DNA of 64,000 nucleotides, from NCBI GenBank assembly GCA_963843465.1, contig CAWJKP010000002.1, positions 310,001 to 374,000 on the forward strand, read 5' to 3'. The notes below the pieces were generated by a model. That model did no database searches, was not told the DNA's origin, and saw only the letters and a list, made by a program, of their open reading frames with translations. Below, piece after piece: positions 25,667-35,700 of this stretch. Made by a program: the position numbers and the translations under genes. This DNA is from CAWJKP01 sp963843465. Lineage in GTDB: Bacteria; Planctomycetota; Planctomycetia; Pirellulales; Thermoguttaceae. Each line of letters starts with the position of its first letter. Position 1 is the stretch's first letter.

Positions 25667-26836
25667 CGCAACCTTTCTTAAAGCAGTTCTCTTGTTCGTC
25701 TCAGTAATCTCTTATCCTGTACCGGCAGCCACAATCCCCAGCGCACCTCGTCGCGTGCTTTCAAAACAATGGGCTTGTCGGGCAGCAAGAGCGTATTCGC
25801 ATGATGCGGAATGCCAAGCACGGCTAGGATGGACATGGCACCCCAGACTCCAGACGACAATCGGGGCAACGTGTATCCGGATCGTTCGTCCAACTTCTCC
25901 ACAGATCGCCTCGCGGTTGCCAACGTGGCGGATGGGGGCGACGCGCGATCCAGTGCGACTGGCTTGCAGGCCGCATCTGCCCCCCTCGGGGAAGCACGTT
26001 CGACACCCCTATCGTAACCCTGGGACAGGGCCTCGTCAACGCGGCGCGGCGCACGCGGCCCCAGGAAGGCCAGCAGGGCCGGCCCTGGCGGCGCGCCACC
26101 AGCCATCCGTCCCGGTTGCCTACTTCCCAGCCTTCGGGCCACGCGGCCTACAAGCCGCGCTGCCGCGTCCAGCCGCCCTGGGCGACACAAGGGCTGTCGG
26201 GCCGCTGTGGGCCATGTGGCAGGGCGGCACCGGGCCGGTTTTCGCGAAAGGCTCTCAAGAAGAGGCGCCGGCAACATGGTCGCGTCCTCCGTTCGCCCCA
26301 CCCGCCTGGCGGACCGCGGCGGGCAGGGCAACGGAAAATGATCCTTACTCCGAGGGTACTGCCGCCAAGTCGATGGCCTGCAGTGCGCTCTGAATGTTGC
26401 TAGAGCGCTGGGGGTAAATCCGCCGTCCCATCACCTCCCTCAGATAGGCCGCCTTCAGCCGCACGCCCGCGGGCGCGAGCGGCTTGACTAGCTCGGCCGC
26501 CCTGCCCGCCCCCTGGCGGCATCCCCACCGACCAGGCCATCGTATGAGGCGGCGGCCACGGTCGGTGCCATTTCGGCGCGTCGGTGGGGGTGACCGAGGC
26601 GCCTTACACTTGGGGCAGACCTTGGTTCATGAACGCCACTGGAGATTACTGCGTTATTCCTCTGGCGCGGGGATGTTCGTCGCTGCAAACATGCTTTCCT
26701 ACCCCAGGATCCCCGATTTAGGCTCGGTCGAGGACATTGCAGTTTTCCTGACAGCGTCAACACCCAAAAAATCGGCGGACTAGTGAGAAAGGGGCATATC
26801 TTTTTCTTGCCAGATCGTGCAAGATAGAGCGTGCAT
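25667..26836. other. 1.2-kb stretch without a convincing gene
   Basis: GC-rich with long spurious frames on both strands. A minus-strand frame at 25678-26331 has a more protein-like end (about 25678-25850, with NTLLLPDKPIVLKARDEVRW, which echoes the LMPDKPFVMPDREPLML region of the SUMF1-like genes), but there is no start signal or family match. A plus-strand tail at 26700-26783 (RIPDLGSVEDIAVFLTAS) is also protein-like. One copy of the GTGGGGGTGACCG dispersed repeat is at 26575-26603. Confidence 0.4.
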
Positions 26837-26929
26837 AAGGCACCCCCGCCCACTCGGTGCCCAGAGGCCGTCCCGCCACGAACGTACGAGGCATCCCTCG
26901 CCCACCCGATGCCCAGAGACCGTCCCGCC
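26837..26929. repeat. Two 41-nt direct repeats upstream of the RidA-like gene
   Basis: Copies at 26837-26877 and 26889-26929, 52 nt apart, share cores TGCCCAGAG and CCGTCCCGCC. They end 17 nt before the start codon of the next gene, so they could be operator sites or simply a tandem duplication. Confidence 0.7.
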
Positions 26930-26946
26930 TTAGGTAGGGGACATCT

Positions 26947-27456
26947 ATGGCCACGCATACCATCCGCAAGTCGTCGCAAGCGGGGATTGGTTACTCCGTT
27001 GTCGATCTGAACAACGTCCGCCACGTCTTCGCGGCCGCGGTCCCGCGCCGCGGCTTGACGCTCCGCCAGCAGGCCGACGATGCCCTGCGCACTATGGAAG
27101 CGGTGATTCAAGAGGAAGGCACACGGGGGTCCATCGTCCACCAGGCGGTGTTCGTGCCCAGCGTCAACCTGATCGACGAGTGCCGCCAGATCATCCGCAA
27201 TTTCTACGGCAAGGAGATGCCGGCCACGAGCTACATCCCTCAGCCCCCGTGCGAAGGAAAACTGCTGGCGATCGAGGCCCTGGGCATCGGCCGCGGCATG
27301 GGCGAGGTCCAGATCCAACGGGTGAGCGAGCAGTTGGTCATCGCCCGGCACAACCACATCTCTTGGTGCCATTGTGCGGAGGTCGTTCCCCGGAACTGCA
27401 ACGGCAGCGTCTACGACGCCGCCCTGGACGCCTTCCAGCAAATTCGCGCCTCTTGA
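26947..27456 (+). CDS. YjgF/RidA-superfamily (FkbO/chorismatase-like) protein, N-terminal part (frameshifted)
   Basis: 169 codons from ATG 26947 (GGGG about 8 nt upstream). The content (IGYSVVDLNNVRHVFAAAVP, VFVPSVNLIDECRQIIRNFY, GEVQIQRVSEQLVIARHNHI) looks like the first of two YjgF-like halves found in chorismatase/FkbO-type proteins. The frame stops at TGA 27454-27456 right after FQQIRA, while the sequence continuing the fold (LLSSVNIRLDQVIRTWLYL) is in another frame, so 26947-28328 is one gene with a frameshift near 27450 in a CGCGCC tract (one base missing or two extra). Confidence 0.7.
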   Translation: MATHTIRKSSQAGIGYSVVDLNNVRHVFAAAVPRRGLTLRQQADDALRTMEAVIQEEGTRGSIVHQAVFVPSVNLIDECRQIIRNFYGKEMPATSYIPQPPCEGKLLAIEALGIGRGMGEVQIQRVSEQLVIARHNHISWCHCAEVVPRNCNGSVYDAALDAFQQIRAS

Positions 27457-28328
27457 GCAGCGTCAACATCCGCCTGGACCAGGTGATCCGTACATGGCTC
27501 TACCTGGGCGGGATCGTCGAGGACGAAGGACCCACGCAGCGCTACAAGGAACTCAACCGCGCACGGAGCGACTTCTTCGAGGATATCCACTTTCTGACCG
27601 ACCGCTTGCCGCCGGAGCGGGAAAAGGGGACAGGTCCAATTTGCCGGAACGGCCCGGAGGGTGCTTCGCACAAATTGGACCTGTCCCCTTTTCCCGCTGG
27701 GCGACGGGTCTTTCCGGCCAGCACGGGCATCGGCACCGAGGGCCGCCGCGTTATGATGAGCGCGATTGCCTTGGCCACCGAGCGCAAGGACATCCTGGCC
27801 GTGCCGCTGGAGAATCCCCGGCAAACGTCCGCCTTCGACTATGCCGAGCACTACAGCCCCAAAACCCCGAAATTCAGCCGCGCCATGGCGCTCACCTGCG
27901 GCAACTATGCGACGATCCTTGTCTCCGGCACGGCGAGCATCACCAATTCCGAAACGCGGCACGCCCACGACGCGGTCGCCCAGACCCACGAGACCCTCGA
28001 CAACATCGGTGCCCTGATCTCCGAGGAAAACCTCTGCCGGCATGGGCTGCCTGGCCTGGGCACCTCGTTAGAGGGCCTGGGGCTGGTGCGGGTTTACATC
28101 AAGCGGGAAGAGGACTACGCCAACGTTCGCGCGGCCTGCGAGAAGCGACTGGGCGAGCTGCCGACGATCTACGCCATGGCCGACGTCTGCCGCCCGGACC
28201 TGCTGGTGGAGATCGAAGGAATGGCCTTCTCCCGCAAGGCGCCGACTCCGCCGCCGCTGGGCAATACCCCTCATTTTCACATTGTTCCTGCGGACGATCT
28301 TAACCGTTCTGGGGGTAAATTGCGATGA
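27447..28328 (+). CDS. YjgF/RidA-superfamily (FkbO/chorismatase-like) protein, C-terminal part
   Basis: Continuation of the 26947 gene. It contains a block typical of the chorismatase-like group (VFPASTGIGTEGRRVMMSAI, then ENPRQTSAFDYAEHYSPKTP) and a clear RidA-type C-terminal half (ATILVSGTASI, TLDNIGALISEENL, RVYIKREEDYANVRAACEK). A perfect 28-bp-arm palindrome (27616-27698) interrupts the protein between DRLPPE and GRRVFPAS, adding about 28 residues in frame. The stop overlaps the DUF1549 start by 4 nt (ATGA). Enzymatic function is inferred only; it could be a deaminase-like or hydrolase-like member. Confidence 0.7.
   Translation, partial: RLLSSVNIRLDQVIRTWLYLGGIVEDEGPTQRYKELNRARSDFFEDIHFLTDRLPPEREKGTGPICRNGPEGASHKLDLSPFPAGRRVFPASTGIGTEGRRVMMSAIALATERKDILAVPLENPRQTSAFDYAEHYSPKTPKFSRAMALTCGNYATILVSGTASITNSETRHAHDAVAQTHETLDNIGALISEENLCRHGLPGLGTSLEGLGLVRVYIKREEDYANVRAACEKRLGELPTIYAMADVCRPDLLVEIEGMAFSRKAPTPPPLGNTPHFHIVPADDLNRSGGKLR
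27616..27698. repeat. Perfect palindrome (28-bp arms) inside the RidA-like gene
   Basis: Arms 27616-27643 and 27671-27698 are exact reverse complements, with a 27-nt loop. The arms contain GGGGACAGGTCCAATTTG. Open in the host frame. Confidence 0.95.
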
Positions 28329-31228
28329 AAACGAAGGCCGTGTCCCTTGTCGTGCTGGGCCTCATCGTTGTGGATTTCGGTTCCGCCCAAGGCGCGGAAC
28401 CGCCGAAGCCGGTGCCGGCCCAACCCGCGATTGCCCCCAACTCGGTCTACTTCCTGCGCGATGTAATGCCGCTCTTGAACAAGCTGGGCTGCAACCAGGC
28501 CAAGTGCCACGGTTCGCTGCAAGGGAAGGGCGGCTTCCAGCTTTCCATGTTTGCCAGCAACCCTGCCGATGATTACTCCGCGTTGACCAAGGCCGCCGCA
28601 GGGAAGCGGATCAACAAGGTCGAGCCCTCAAAGAGCCTGTTTCTCTTGAAGGCGACCGCGAGCGTTGCGCACGAGGGGGCGCAAGCAGTCAAGGTCCAAG
28701 TGGGGTCGCCGCAGTACAACCTGCTTGCTTCCTGGGTTGCTCAAGGCGCATCTTGGGGCGATGAGAAACAGCCGGGACTTCTTTCCATTACCGTTGTTCC
28801 CGGGGAGCACACGCTGCAAAAAGGCGAGACCAGGCAGCTTTCGGTAACCGCGGTCTTCACCGACGGCGCCAAGAGAGACGTAACCGGTTATGCCCTCTAC
28901 ACGTCCGCGGACAAGAGGGTGGCCGCGGTTGACGGGAGCGGGAACGTCCAGGCGAACGACTATGGCGAAGTGCCGATCGTCGCGAGCTTCATGCGGCGGT
29001 TCGCCACCGCTCGCATCACCGTCCCGCAGCCTCTGCCATCTCCTTTCCCCGCAGTCCAGATCAATAACAGGATCGACGAGCTCGTCTTTGCCAAGTTGAA
29101 GTCCCTGGGCATACCGCCTTCGGAGGTTTGCCCCGATCAGGTCTTCCTCCGCCGTGTCTATCTTGACGTCCTGGGCGCTCTGCCTGCGTCTGAGGAAGCC
29201 CGTGCTTTTCTCTCCGACAAGGACCCGAAAAAAAGGAGCAAGCTGGTCGACCGCCTGCTGGCGGACGAACGATTTGCCGGTTTTTGGGCCATGAAGTGGG
29301 GCGACCTGTTGCGAATCAAGACCGGCGTGGGCGTGACCCGGCCGGCCGCGGCCGCAACTTACTACCGCTGGGTGCGAGACAGCCTGGCGCACGACAAGCC
29401 GTACGACCAGTTCGTGCGGGAGCTGCTTACATCCCGCGGCAGCAATTACGAGTGCGGCCCGGCCAACTTTTTCGCGCCGTCTACCGAGAACAATGCGCAG
29501 GGCTTTGCCGAGGCCACGGCGTTGGTCTTCATGGGGCAGCGGATTGGCTGCGCCCGCTGCCATGTCCATCCCGAGGAGAACTGGACCCCGGACGATAATC
29601 TCGGCCTGGCTGCCTTCTTCGCCGCGGTCAGCGTGAAAAGCACCCGAGAGTGGACGGAGCAGATTGTCGTTCTGGATCCCGGCAAGACGCTCAAGCACCC
29701 GAAAACCAACCAGGTGGTGCAGCCGAAGTTTTTGGGCGGGGGTGTCGTGGACCTGGCGGCAGCGGAGAAGGCGGCCCAAGAGGCCGAGGGCGCGGTTGCC
29801 GGCGTTAAGGCGGCGGCCGACAAGGCCGTCGCGGCCCAGGCCGCTGCCCAGACGGCGGCCGCTGCCAAACGCCAGCAGGCCAGTGAGGCGAAGAAGAAGC
29901 AGGATGATCTGGCGCAGAAACAGCCCAAGCCCGCCCCGGCGGAACTGGCTGCCGCCGAGACCGCGCGCCAGGCGGCCGAGAAGACCACTCAGGACGCCGA
30001 AGCAGCGGCCGCGACGGCCAAGTCTCAAGCCGACAAGGCCCAGCAGGCGCTGCTTGCGGCCCAGAAGGCCGCCGCCGCAAAGCGCGCGGCGGCCATCCAG
30101 CAAAGGCAAGTCGACCCCCGCACCACCTTTGCCGATTGGCTCATCTCTCCCCAGAACCCTTGCTTCGCCAAGAACATCGTCAACCGAATTTGGTTTTGGC
30201 TCCTGGGCAGGGGCATTGTCCACGAGGCCGACGACTGGCGCTCGACCAACCCGCCCGAAAACCCGGAGCTTTTGCAGTACCTTGAAAAAGAACTCATCGG
30301 CAACAAGTATGACCTCAAGCACATCTTTCGGCTGATCCTGAACTCCACCACGTACCAGCTTTCCGCCCTGCCCAACCCGTGGAACGCCAATGACATCGCG
30401 CACTTCTCCCATTACCAGGTGAAGCGGCTCGGCGCCGAACAGCTCTTGGATACGCTCTCCCAGGTTACCGACACGTGGGAGAGTTTCAGCAATGCGGTTG
30501 CCGCTCCCACCGTTTCCATGCCCCCGGGCCACGAGGCCAAGGAGATCCCGGACGGCAGCACCGAATCGTCGTTTCTGAAACTGTTCGGGCGGGCAACCAG
30601 GGACACGGCCTTCGAGTCGCAACGAAATTCGGCGCCTTCCATGGAGCAGTCGCTATACCTGGTCAACTCGGACGAGTTCCAGTCCAAGGTCGTCAACAGC
30701 CCGCGGATGAGGCGGATCCTCGAACAAAAGAAGAGCGATGCCGAAATCATCGAGGAACTCTATTTCGCCACCCTGGCTCGGGCGCCGACGGAAAAGGAGA
30801 ACCAGCGGGTCCTCGCATATGTCCTGGGCGAGAGCAAGGCGGCCGCCGAGCAGGCCAGCGCCGGGCGAAAGGCGGCTGAGGAGGCATTGGCCAAAGTGAA
30901 GGCGGACCTGGCCAAGGCCACGGCCGACCACGAGGCAGCCGAAAGGGCGGCCAAGGAGGCGGAGGCAAAGGCCGCATCCAAGGACAAACCTGCGGAGGAA
31001 CAGAAGATTGCCGCAACCGAGGCCGCCGCCCGGCGCCAGGCGGCTAATCAGGCCAAGACCAAGCGCGACCAGCTCGCGGGCGAGGAAAAAGCGGCCGCCG
31101 CCCGGCTGGCCGAAGCCAATAAGAAGATCAATGCCGTCAATGCCGCGCACCAGCAACAAAGGGTGCCGGCGCTGCAGGACGTCCTGTGGACGCTGTTGAA
31201 TACCAAGGAGTTCATGTGTAACCATTGA
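28325..31228 (+). CDS. DUF1549/DUF1553 secreted cytochrome-like protein with two coiled-coil insertions
   Basis: 967 aa. Signal peptide to about residue 23. Residues 54-75 form the planctomycete cytochrome-C-like start (GCNQAKCHGSLQGKGGF); a bacterial Ig-like (BIG2) domain covers about 152-233. DUF1549 runs from about 245 to 470 and includes a CxxCH heme-binding motif (CARCH, 409-413). DUF1553 starts at about 596 (TTFADWLISPQNP) and ends at the C terminus (LLNTKEFMCNH). Two Ala/Lys/Glu-rich coiled-coil segments, residues 477-595 and 838-945, interrupt the fold; the paralogue at 47886-49451 lacks both. Start ATG overlaps the previous stop. First gene of a DUF1549-DUF1501-PPC cluster; role in the family is unknown, possibly polymer or redox handling in the periplasm. 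Confidence 0.88.
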   Translation: MKTKAVSLVVLGLIVVDFGSAQGAEPPKPVPAQPAIAPNSVYFLRDVMPLLNKLGCNQAKCHGSLQGKGGFQLSMFASNPADDYSALTKAAAGKRINKVEPSKSLFLLKATASVAHEGAQAVKVQVGSPQYNLLASWVAQGASWGDEKQPGLLSITVVPGEHTLQKGETRQLSVTAVFTDGAKRDVTGYALYTSADKRVAAVDGSGNVQANDYGEVPIVASFMRRFATARITVPQPLPSPFPAVQINNRIDELVFAKLKSLGIPPSEVCPDQVFLRRVYLDVLGALPASEEARAFLSDKDPKKRSKLVDRLLADERFAGFWAMKWGDLLRIKTGVGVTRPAAAATYYRWVRDSLAHDKPYDQFVRELLTSRGSNYECGPANFFAPSTENNAQGFAEATALVFMGQRIGCARCHVHPEENWTPDDNLGLAAFFAAVSVKSTREWTEQIVVLDPGKTLKHPKTNQVVQPKFLGGGVVDLAAAEKAAQEAEGAVAGVKAAADKAVAAQAAAQTAAAAKRQQASEAKKKQDDLAQKQPKPAPAELAAAETARQAAEKTTQDAEAAAATAKSQADKAQQALLAAQKAAAAKRAAAIQQRQVDPRTTFADWLISPQNPCFAKNIVNRIWFWLLGRGIVHEADDWRSTNPPENPELLQYLEKELIGNKYDLKHIFRLILNSTTYQLSALPNPWNANDIAHFSHYQVKRLGAEQLLDTLSQVTDTWESFSNAVAAPTVSMPPGHEAKEIPDGSTESSFLKLFGRATRDTAFESQRNSAPSMEQSLYLVNSDEFQSKVVNSPRMRRILEQKKSDAEIIEELYFATLARAPTEKENQRVLAYVLGESKAAAEQASAGRKAAEEALAKVKADLAKATADHEAAERAAKEAEAKAASKDKPAEEQKIAATEAAARRQAANQAKTKRDQLAGEEKAAAARLAEANKKINAVNAAHQQQRVPALQDVLWTLLNTKEFMCNH
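29753..30109 (+). other. Coiled-coil insertion 1 in the DUF1549/1553 protein
   Basis: About 119 codons (residues 477-595) almost entirely Ala, Lys, Glu, Gln and Asp. Includes AAAAKRQQASEAKKKQDDL (511-529), a unit seen again in the 32741 gene at about residues 675 and 877. It lies exactly between the DUF1549 end and the DUF1553 start. Confidence 0.8.
30836..31159 (+). other. Coiled-coil insertion 2 in the DUF1549/1553 protein
   Basis: About 108 codons (residues 838-945) of the same composition, between LAYVLGES and VPALQDVLWTLLN. The paralogue joins the corresponding positions with about ten residues. Confidence 0.8.
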
Positions 31229-31323
31229 GCCGGTTCCAAGAAAGAGGTCGGGCGCCTTGCGATCAAGGGCTTCCGCTCCCTTTCGGAACAGGCTCTGAAC
31301 GCCAAAGAGAAGGAGAACTTGCG

Positions 31324-32709
31324 ATGTTCGAGATCGACGCTCGAAACCTGGGCCCGTGGCACGCGGGCGTAACCCGCCGCGACTTCGTCAGAATCGGCGC
31401 CCTGGGCACGTTGGGCCTGACTCTTGCAGACTGGCTGCAGGGGAAGGCCCAGGGGGCCGTCACCGAGGGCAAGGCCAAGTCCGTCATCCAGCTCTGGATG
31501 TGGGGCGGCCCGTCGCACCTGGATACCGTCGACCCGAAGCCGGAAGCGGGGGAGGCCTACTGCGGTGAACTCAAGAATCCCATCGAGACCAAGGCGCCGG
31601 GGATGAGGATTTCCCAGCTCTTTCCCTTGCTGGCCAAGCAGGGCGACAAGTTCTCCATCCTCAGGAGCTTTACCTCCCTGACCGACGATCACTATGGCGG
31701 CACCTACACCGTCCAGACCGGCTTTCCCACCTCCCAGCAGTTCGGCGCGCCGGATGCGGCCAAGCAACTCGGCAACCCGTCCATCGGCGCGGTCGTGGGT
31801 CTGAAGAAGGGCTACGGGGCGGGCTACCAAGGGGCCTTGCCGCCGTATATCATCCTCCCCAGGAGCGACTGGTGGATCGGCGCCTCAGGGTTCCTGGGCC
31901 CCCGCTACGAGCCGTTTGCCACCGGCGGCGATCCCAACCAACCAGGGTTCATGGCCCAGGGGATGAGGTTGGCCAACGGCATCACCCCGCAGCGCTCCGA
32001 GGCCCGCCACGCACTCCTCCATGACGTGGATTCGCTGGCCAGGCAGATCGACAAGGACAAGCTCTTCCAGGCGATGGACTCGTTCCAGGAGAAGGCTTAC
32101 GGCCTGGTTTTGGGCGATGCCAAGAAGGCTTTTGATCTGTCGCAGGAGAACGACAAGCTCCGCGATCGCTACGGCCGCAATACATTCGGCCAGTCCTGCC
32201 TGCTGGCGCGCCGGCTGGTGGAACACGGGGTTCCCTTCGTCACCGTCGTGGATGGCGGCTGGGACATGCACAACACGTGCATCGAATCGATGAAACAAAA
32301 GTCGCCGAGCATCGACGCGGGATTTGCCGCCCTGCTTGAAGACCTGGCTCAGCGGGGGCTTTTGGAGAGCACCATCGTCTACTGGACCGGCGAGTTCGGC
32401 AGGACCCCCAAGCTCCAATGGGACGGTCAGTGGAAGGGCGGTCGGCACCACTGGAACACCCCGACGCCTGTCGTTGTCGCCGGCGGCGGATTTCGCGGAG
32501 GCGTCGTGGTCGGGGCCAGCGATGCGAAAGGCGAGACGATCAAGGACCGCCCCATCTATCCCTGGGACCTGACGGCCAGCATTTACAAGCAGTTGGGAAT
32601 TGACTACATGGGCAAGCTCCCTCATCCGCAAGGGTGTGGTGTAGCCTGCCTCAGCCCGCTGGCCGGCGGTGGAGTCAAGAGCGGAGGGCTCTTGACGGAG
32701 ATCATGTAG
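31324..32709 (+). CDS. DUF1501 protein, TAT-exported
   Basis: 461 aa from ATG 31324 with AAGGAG 8 nt upstream; an earlier ATG at 31225 overlaps the DUF1549 stop but has no ribosome-binding site. Twin-arginine signal TRRDFVRIGALGTLGLTLAD (17-36). DUF1501 blocks: SVIQLWMWGGPSHLDTVDPK, then SILRSFTS, RYGRNTFGQSCLLARRL, and YWTGEFGRTPK near the C terminus. The fold belongs to the alkaline-phosphatase/sulfatase-like superfamily, but a catalytic Thr/Cys was not identified. Always next to DUF1549/1553 in this phylum; here the middle gene of cluster 1 and the only one without a coiled-coil insertion. Confidence 0.92.
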   Translation: MFEIDARNLGPWHAGVTRRDFVRIGALGTLGLTLADWLQGKAQGAVTEGKAKSVIQLWMWGGPSHLDTVDPKPEAGEAYCGELKNPIETKAPGMRISQLFPLLAKQGDKFSILRSFTSLTDDHYGGTYTVQTGFPTSQQFGAPDAAKQLGNPSIGAVVGLKKGYGAGYQGALPPYIILPRSDWWIGASGFLGPRYEPFATGGDPNQPGFMAQGMRLANGITPQRSEARHALLHDVDSLARQIDKDKLFQAMDSFQEKAYGLVLGDAKKAFDLSQENDKLRDRYGRNTFGQSCLLARRLVEHGVPFVTVVDGGWDMHNTCIESMKQKSPSIDAGFAALLEDLAQRGLLESTIVYWTGEFGRTPKLQWDGQWKGGRHHWNTPTPVVVAGGGFRGGVVVGASDAKGETIKDRPIYPWDLTASIYKQLGIDYMGKLPHPQGCGVACLSPLAGGGVKSGGLLTEIM

Positions 32710-32740
32710 GCCGGCTGGTTTTGAGGGAGGCGATTGCGCT

Positions 32741-35700
32741 ATGAGCATGCACACCCGATTCTCTGACCTTCTTCGAGCGCTGGTTGTTCCGGCGGTCCTT
32801 GCTTTCCCCTTTTTGGCCCCGTCCCGCGCCGACGCCCAGCCGCCTCCGCCCGCCATCAAGTTTGTCTTTCCCGCCGGAGGGCAGAGGGGAAAGTCCGTCG
32901 ACGTGATCGTTAATGGCACGGGTCTGCAAGGCGCCAACGCCGTGCGCGTCAGCGGGGGAGGAGTTACCGGGCAGGTGCTGAAAGTCGAGAACCGCAACCT
33001 GCTCCGCATCGCGGTCACGATCGACCCGGACGCGGCGGTGGGAGAGCGGGACCTCCGGGTCATGACGCCCGCCGGCGGCGTTTCCAATCGCTTCCGCTTC
33101 TTCGTGGGAGAACTGCCCGAGATCAACGAGAAAGAGCCGAACTCGCTGAAAAGTCAGGCACAGCGCCTGGAAACGCTCCCCATCGTGGTGAATGGCCAGG
33201 TCAATCCCTCGGATACGGACTTCTTTCGCTTCGCCGCGAAAGCCGGCGAGACGCTGGTCTGCCACGTCCAGGCAAGAGAATTGCTGCCCTATATCGCCGA
33301 CGCCGTCCCGGGTTGGCTGGAAACATGCCTCACCCTTTACGATGCTGACGGCAAGGAGCTGGCGTACGTCGGCCGCTTCCGCTTCAACCCTGACCCCCTG
33401 CTGATCTACCAGATTCCCAAGGACGGAGAATACCTCATCGAAGTCAGGGACCTCTTTTATCGCGGCAGAGAGGATTTCGTTTACAGACTCAGCGTAGGCG
33501 CCCTGCCGTACCTTACGGACATTTTCCCGCTCGGCGGGCAGCGAGATTCGGACGTTCCAGTCGAGTTGCACGGCGCTAACTTGCCCATGAAAAGCACGAA
33601 GCTTGTGCTGCCGGGCAACAGCTCTCCCTTGCGCCTGGTGAGCTTGGGCCAAAACGGGCTGAGCTCCAACGCCCTCCCATTTGCCGTAGGCGACCATCGG
33701 GAAACACGGGTCACTGAAGCGAACCATACATTCGATCAGGCGAGCAGAATCGAGGTGCCCGTCACCCTCAACGGGCGTATCCAGCAGAAAGGAGAGGCCC
33801 ACTATTTCCGGTTTGCCGTAAAGAAAGGGCAGCGGTTCATCATGGAGGTTCAGGCCAGGCGTCTTGGCTCTCCGTTGGATTCCATCATCACATTGTTTAA
33901 CTCGCAGGGCAGGCAGTTGGCGGAACAAGACGATACGGACATGGGTGATCCTCTTCTCACCCATCATGCCGACTCACGCCTGGATTATACCTTTCCCTCG
34001 GACGGAGATTACGTTCTTAGGATCCAGGACGCCCAGGGCCGAGGGGGAGAAGAGTGCGCTTACAGGCTTCACATCGTTCCGCCACGGCCTGACTTTTCCT
34101 TGCGGACCGTGCCGGACAATCCGCGGTTGGGACAAACGGATTCAGTCCCGGTTACCGTGAAGGCGTTGCGCCAGGATGGCTTTGACAGCGCGATCGACCT
34201 GACAGTGCAGAATCTGCCCAAGGGTTTTGTTGCTAGCAAAGCCGTCATCCCGGCCGGCCAAAGCGAGACGCGACTGACGATCACGGCACCTCCCGATGCG
34301 CCAGTCGGCCTCGGGTCGCCAACCATCGTGGGCACCGCCGTCCTCGGTGAACAAACGGCCGTCCGGCAAGCCGTCGGCGCCGAAGACATCATGCAGGCAT
34401 TTAGCCTCAGGCACGATGTTCCCACCAAAGAATTTCTGGTGGCGGTCATCGAGTCGCCTGACTTCACATTGTCTACGAACATCCCGCCAACCGACCTACG
34501 AGAAGTTCGCCAAGAGAGTCAGGTTCTCGTGGTTGTGAAGGCCTCGCGCAAAGGACTCGAGGCTGCCATCGCACGGGCCGAGGCCGCGAAGAAGGCTGCC
34601 GAGGGGGCACTGGCCGGGCTGAAAGGAGAATCGGCGAAGGCCGCGGCCGACTACGGCACAGCCCAGAAGACGGCCCAGGAGGCCGAAGGGGCGGCTGCCA
34701 GGTCCAAGGCCGCCGCCGCCGAGGCCGCAACGACGCTTGCCAATGCCCTCAAGGCCGCAGCCGCCAAACGCCAGCAGGCCACGGAGGCGCAGAAGAAACT
34801 GGACGGCCTGGCACAAGAGCAGAAGAAAGCAGCCGGGCCGGCCTTGGCCAGCGTCAACAATCAACTGGCCGATGCCACGAAGGCTTATGAGGCGGACGAG
34901 AAAGCGGCCAAGGATGCGGAGACGGCGGCCGCCACGGCCAGGGCCGCCGTCGACAAGGCCCAGCAGATCCAAACGGCGGCGGAGAAGACCGCCGGCGAGA
35001 ATCGCAGGCTGGCCAACGAGGCCAAGGCCAAGCAAGACAAGCTGGCTGCGGACGAGAAGGCGGCCGCCTCCGCGTTGGACCAGGCCAACAAGAGCCTCGA
35101 CACCGCCAAGCAGAACGCCAAGCAAGAAATCAGGCTGACGGCGGATCCACTTCCCGGTGGTGTCACGTTCACGCCCGTAAACATAGCTCCTGATAAGAGC
35201 GAAGCCACGGTAACGCTGGGCATCACCCCTCAGGCGCCAGTCGGGCTTCGACGGAACATTATCATCACCGGAACCATGGGATCCGGCGACACCGCCACGG
35301 TCCACGTTGCACCCGCGCTTCCCATCAAGGTGATCGATTCAGCTAAGGCTTTGCAGGCGGTTGCCGCCACGAAACGCCAACAGGCCAATGAGGCGAAGAA
35401 GAAACTGGATGATCTAGTCGAGAAGCAGCAGAAGCCGGCGGAGGCCAGGCTGGCCGCGGCCGCCCAAGCCGTGATCGACGCCATGACCGCCAAGGCCGCG
35501 GCGGACAAAGCCTTGGCGGAGGCAAGAGACGCCGTGGCCAAGGCGCAAACGATCCTTCAAGCGGCTGAGAAGGCGGCCAACGAGGCCGAGACGAAGGCCC
35601 AGGCCATTGCCAAGGATGCCGGCAAGTCTGCCGTTGAAAAGAAGAAGGTCGCCGAGGAAGCTGCCGCCGGGCGCAAGGCGGCCGATGCGGCCAAGGCCGG

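Noticed and set aside
25678..26331. 217-codon minus-strand gene upstream of the SUMF1-like pair
   Set aside because: Arg/Pro/Ala-rich and without start signal; only the last about 50 codons look protein-like.
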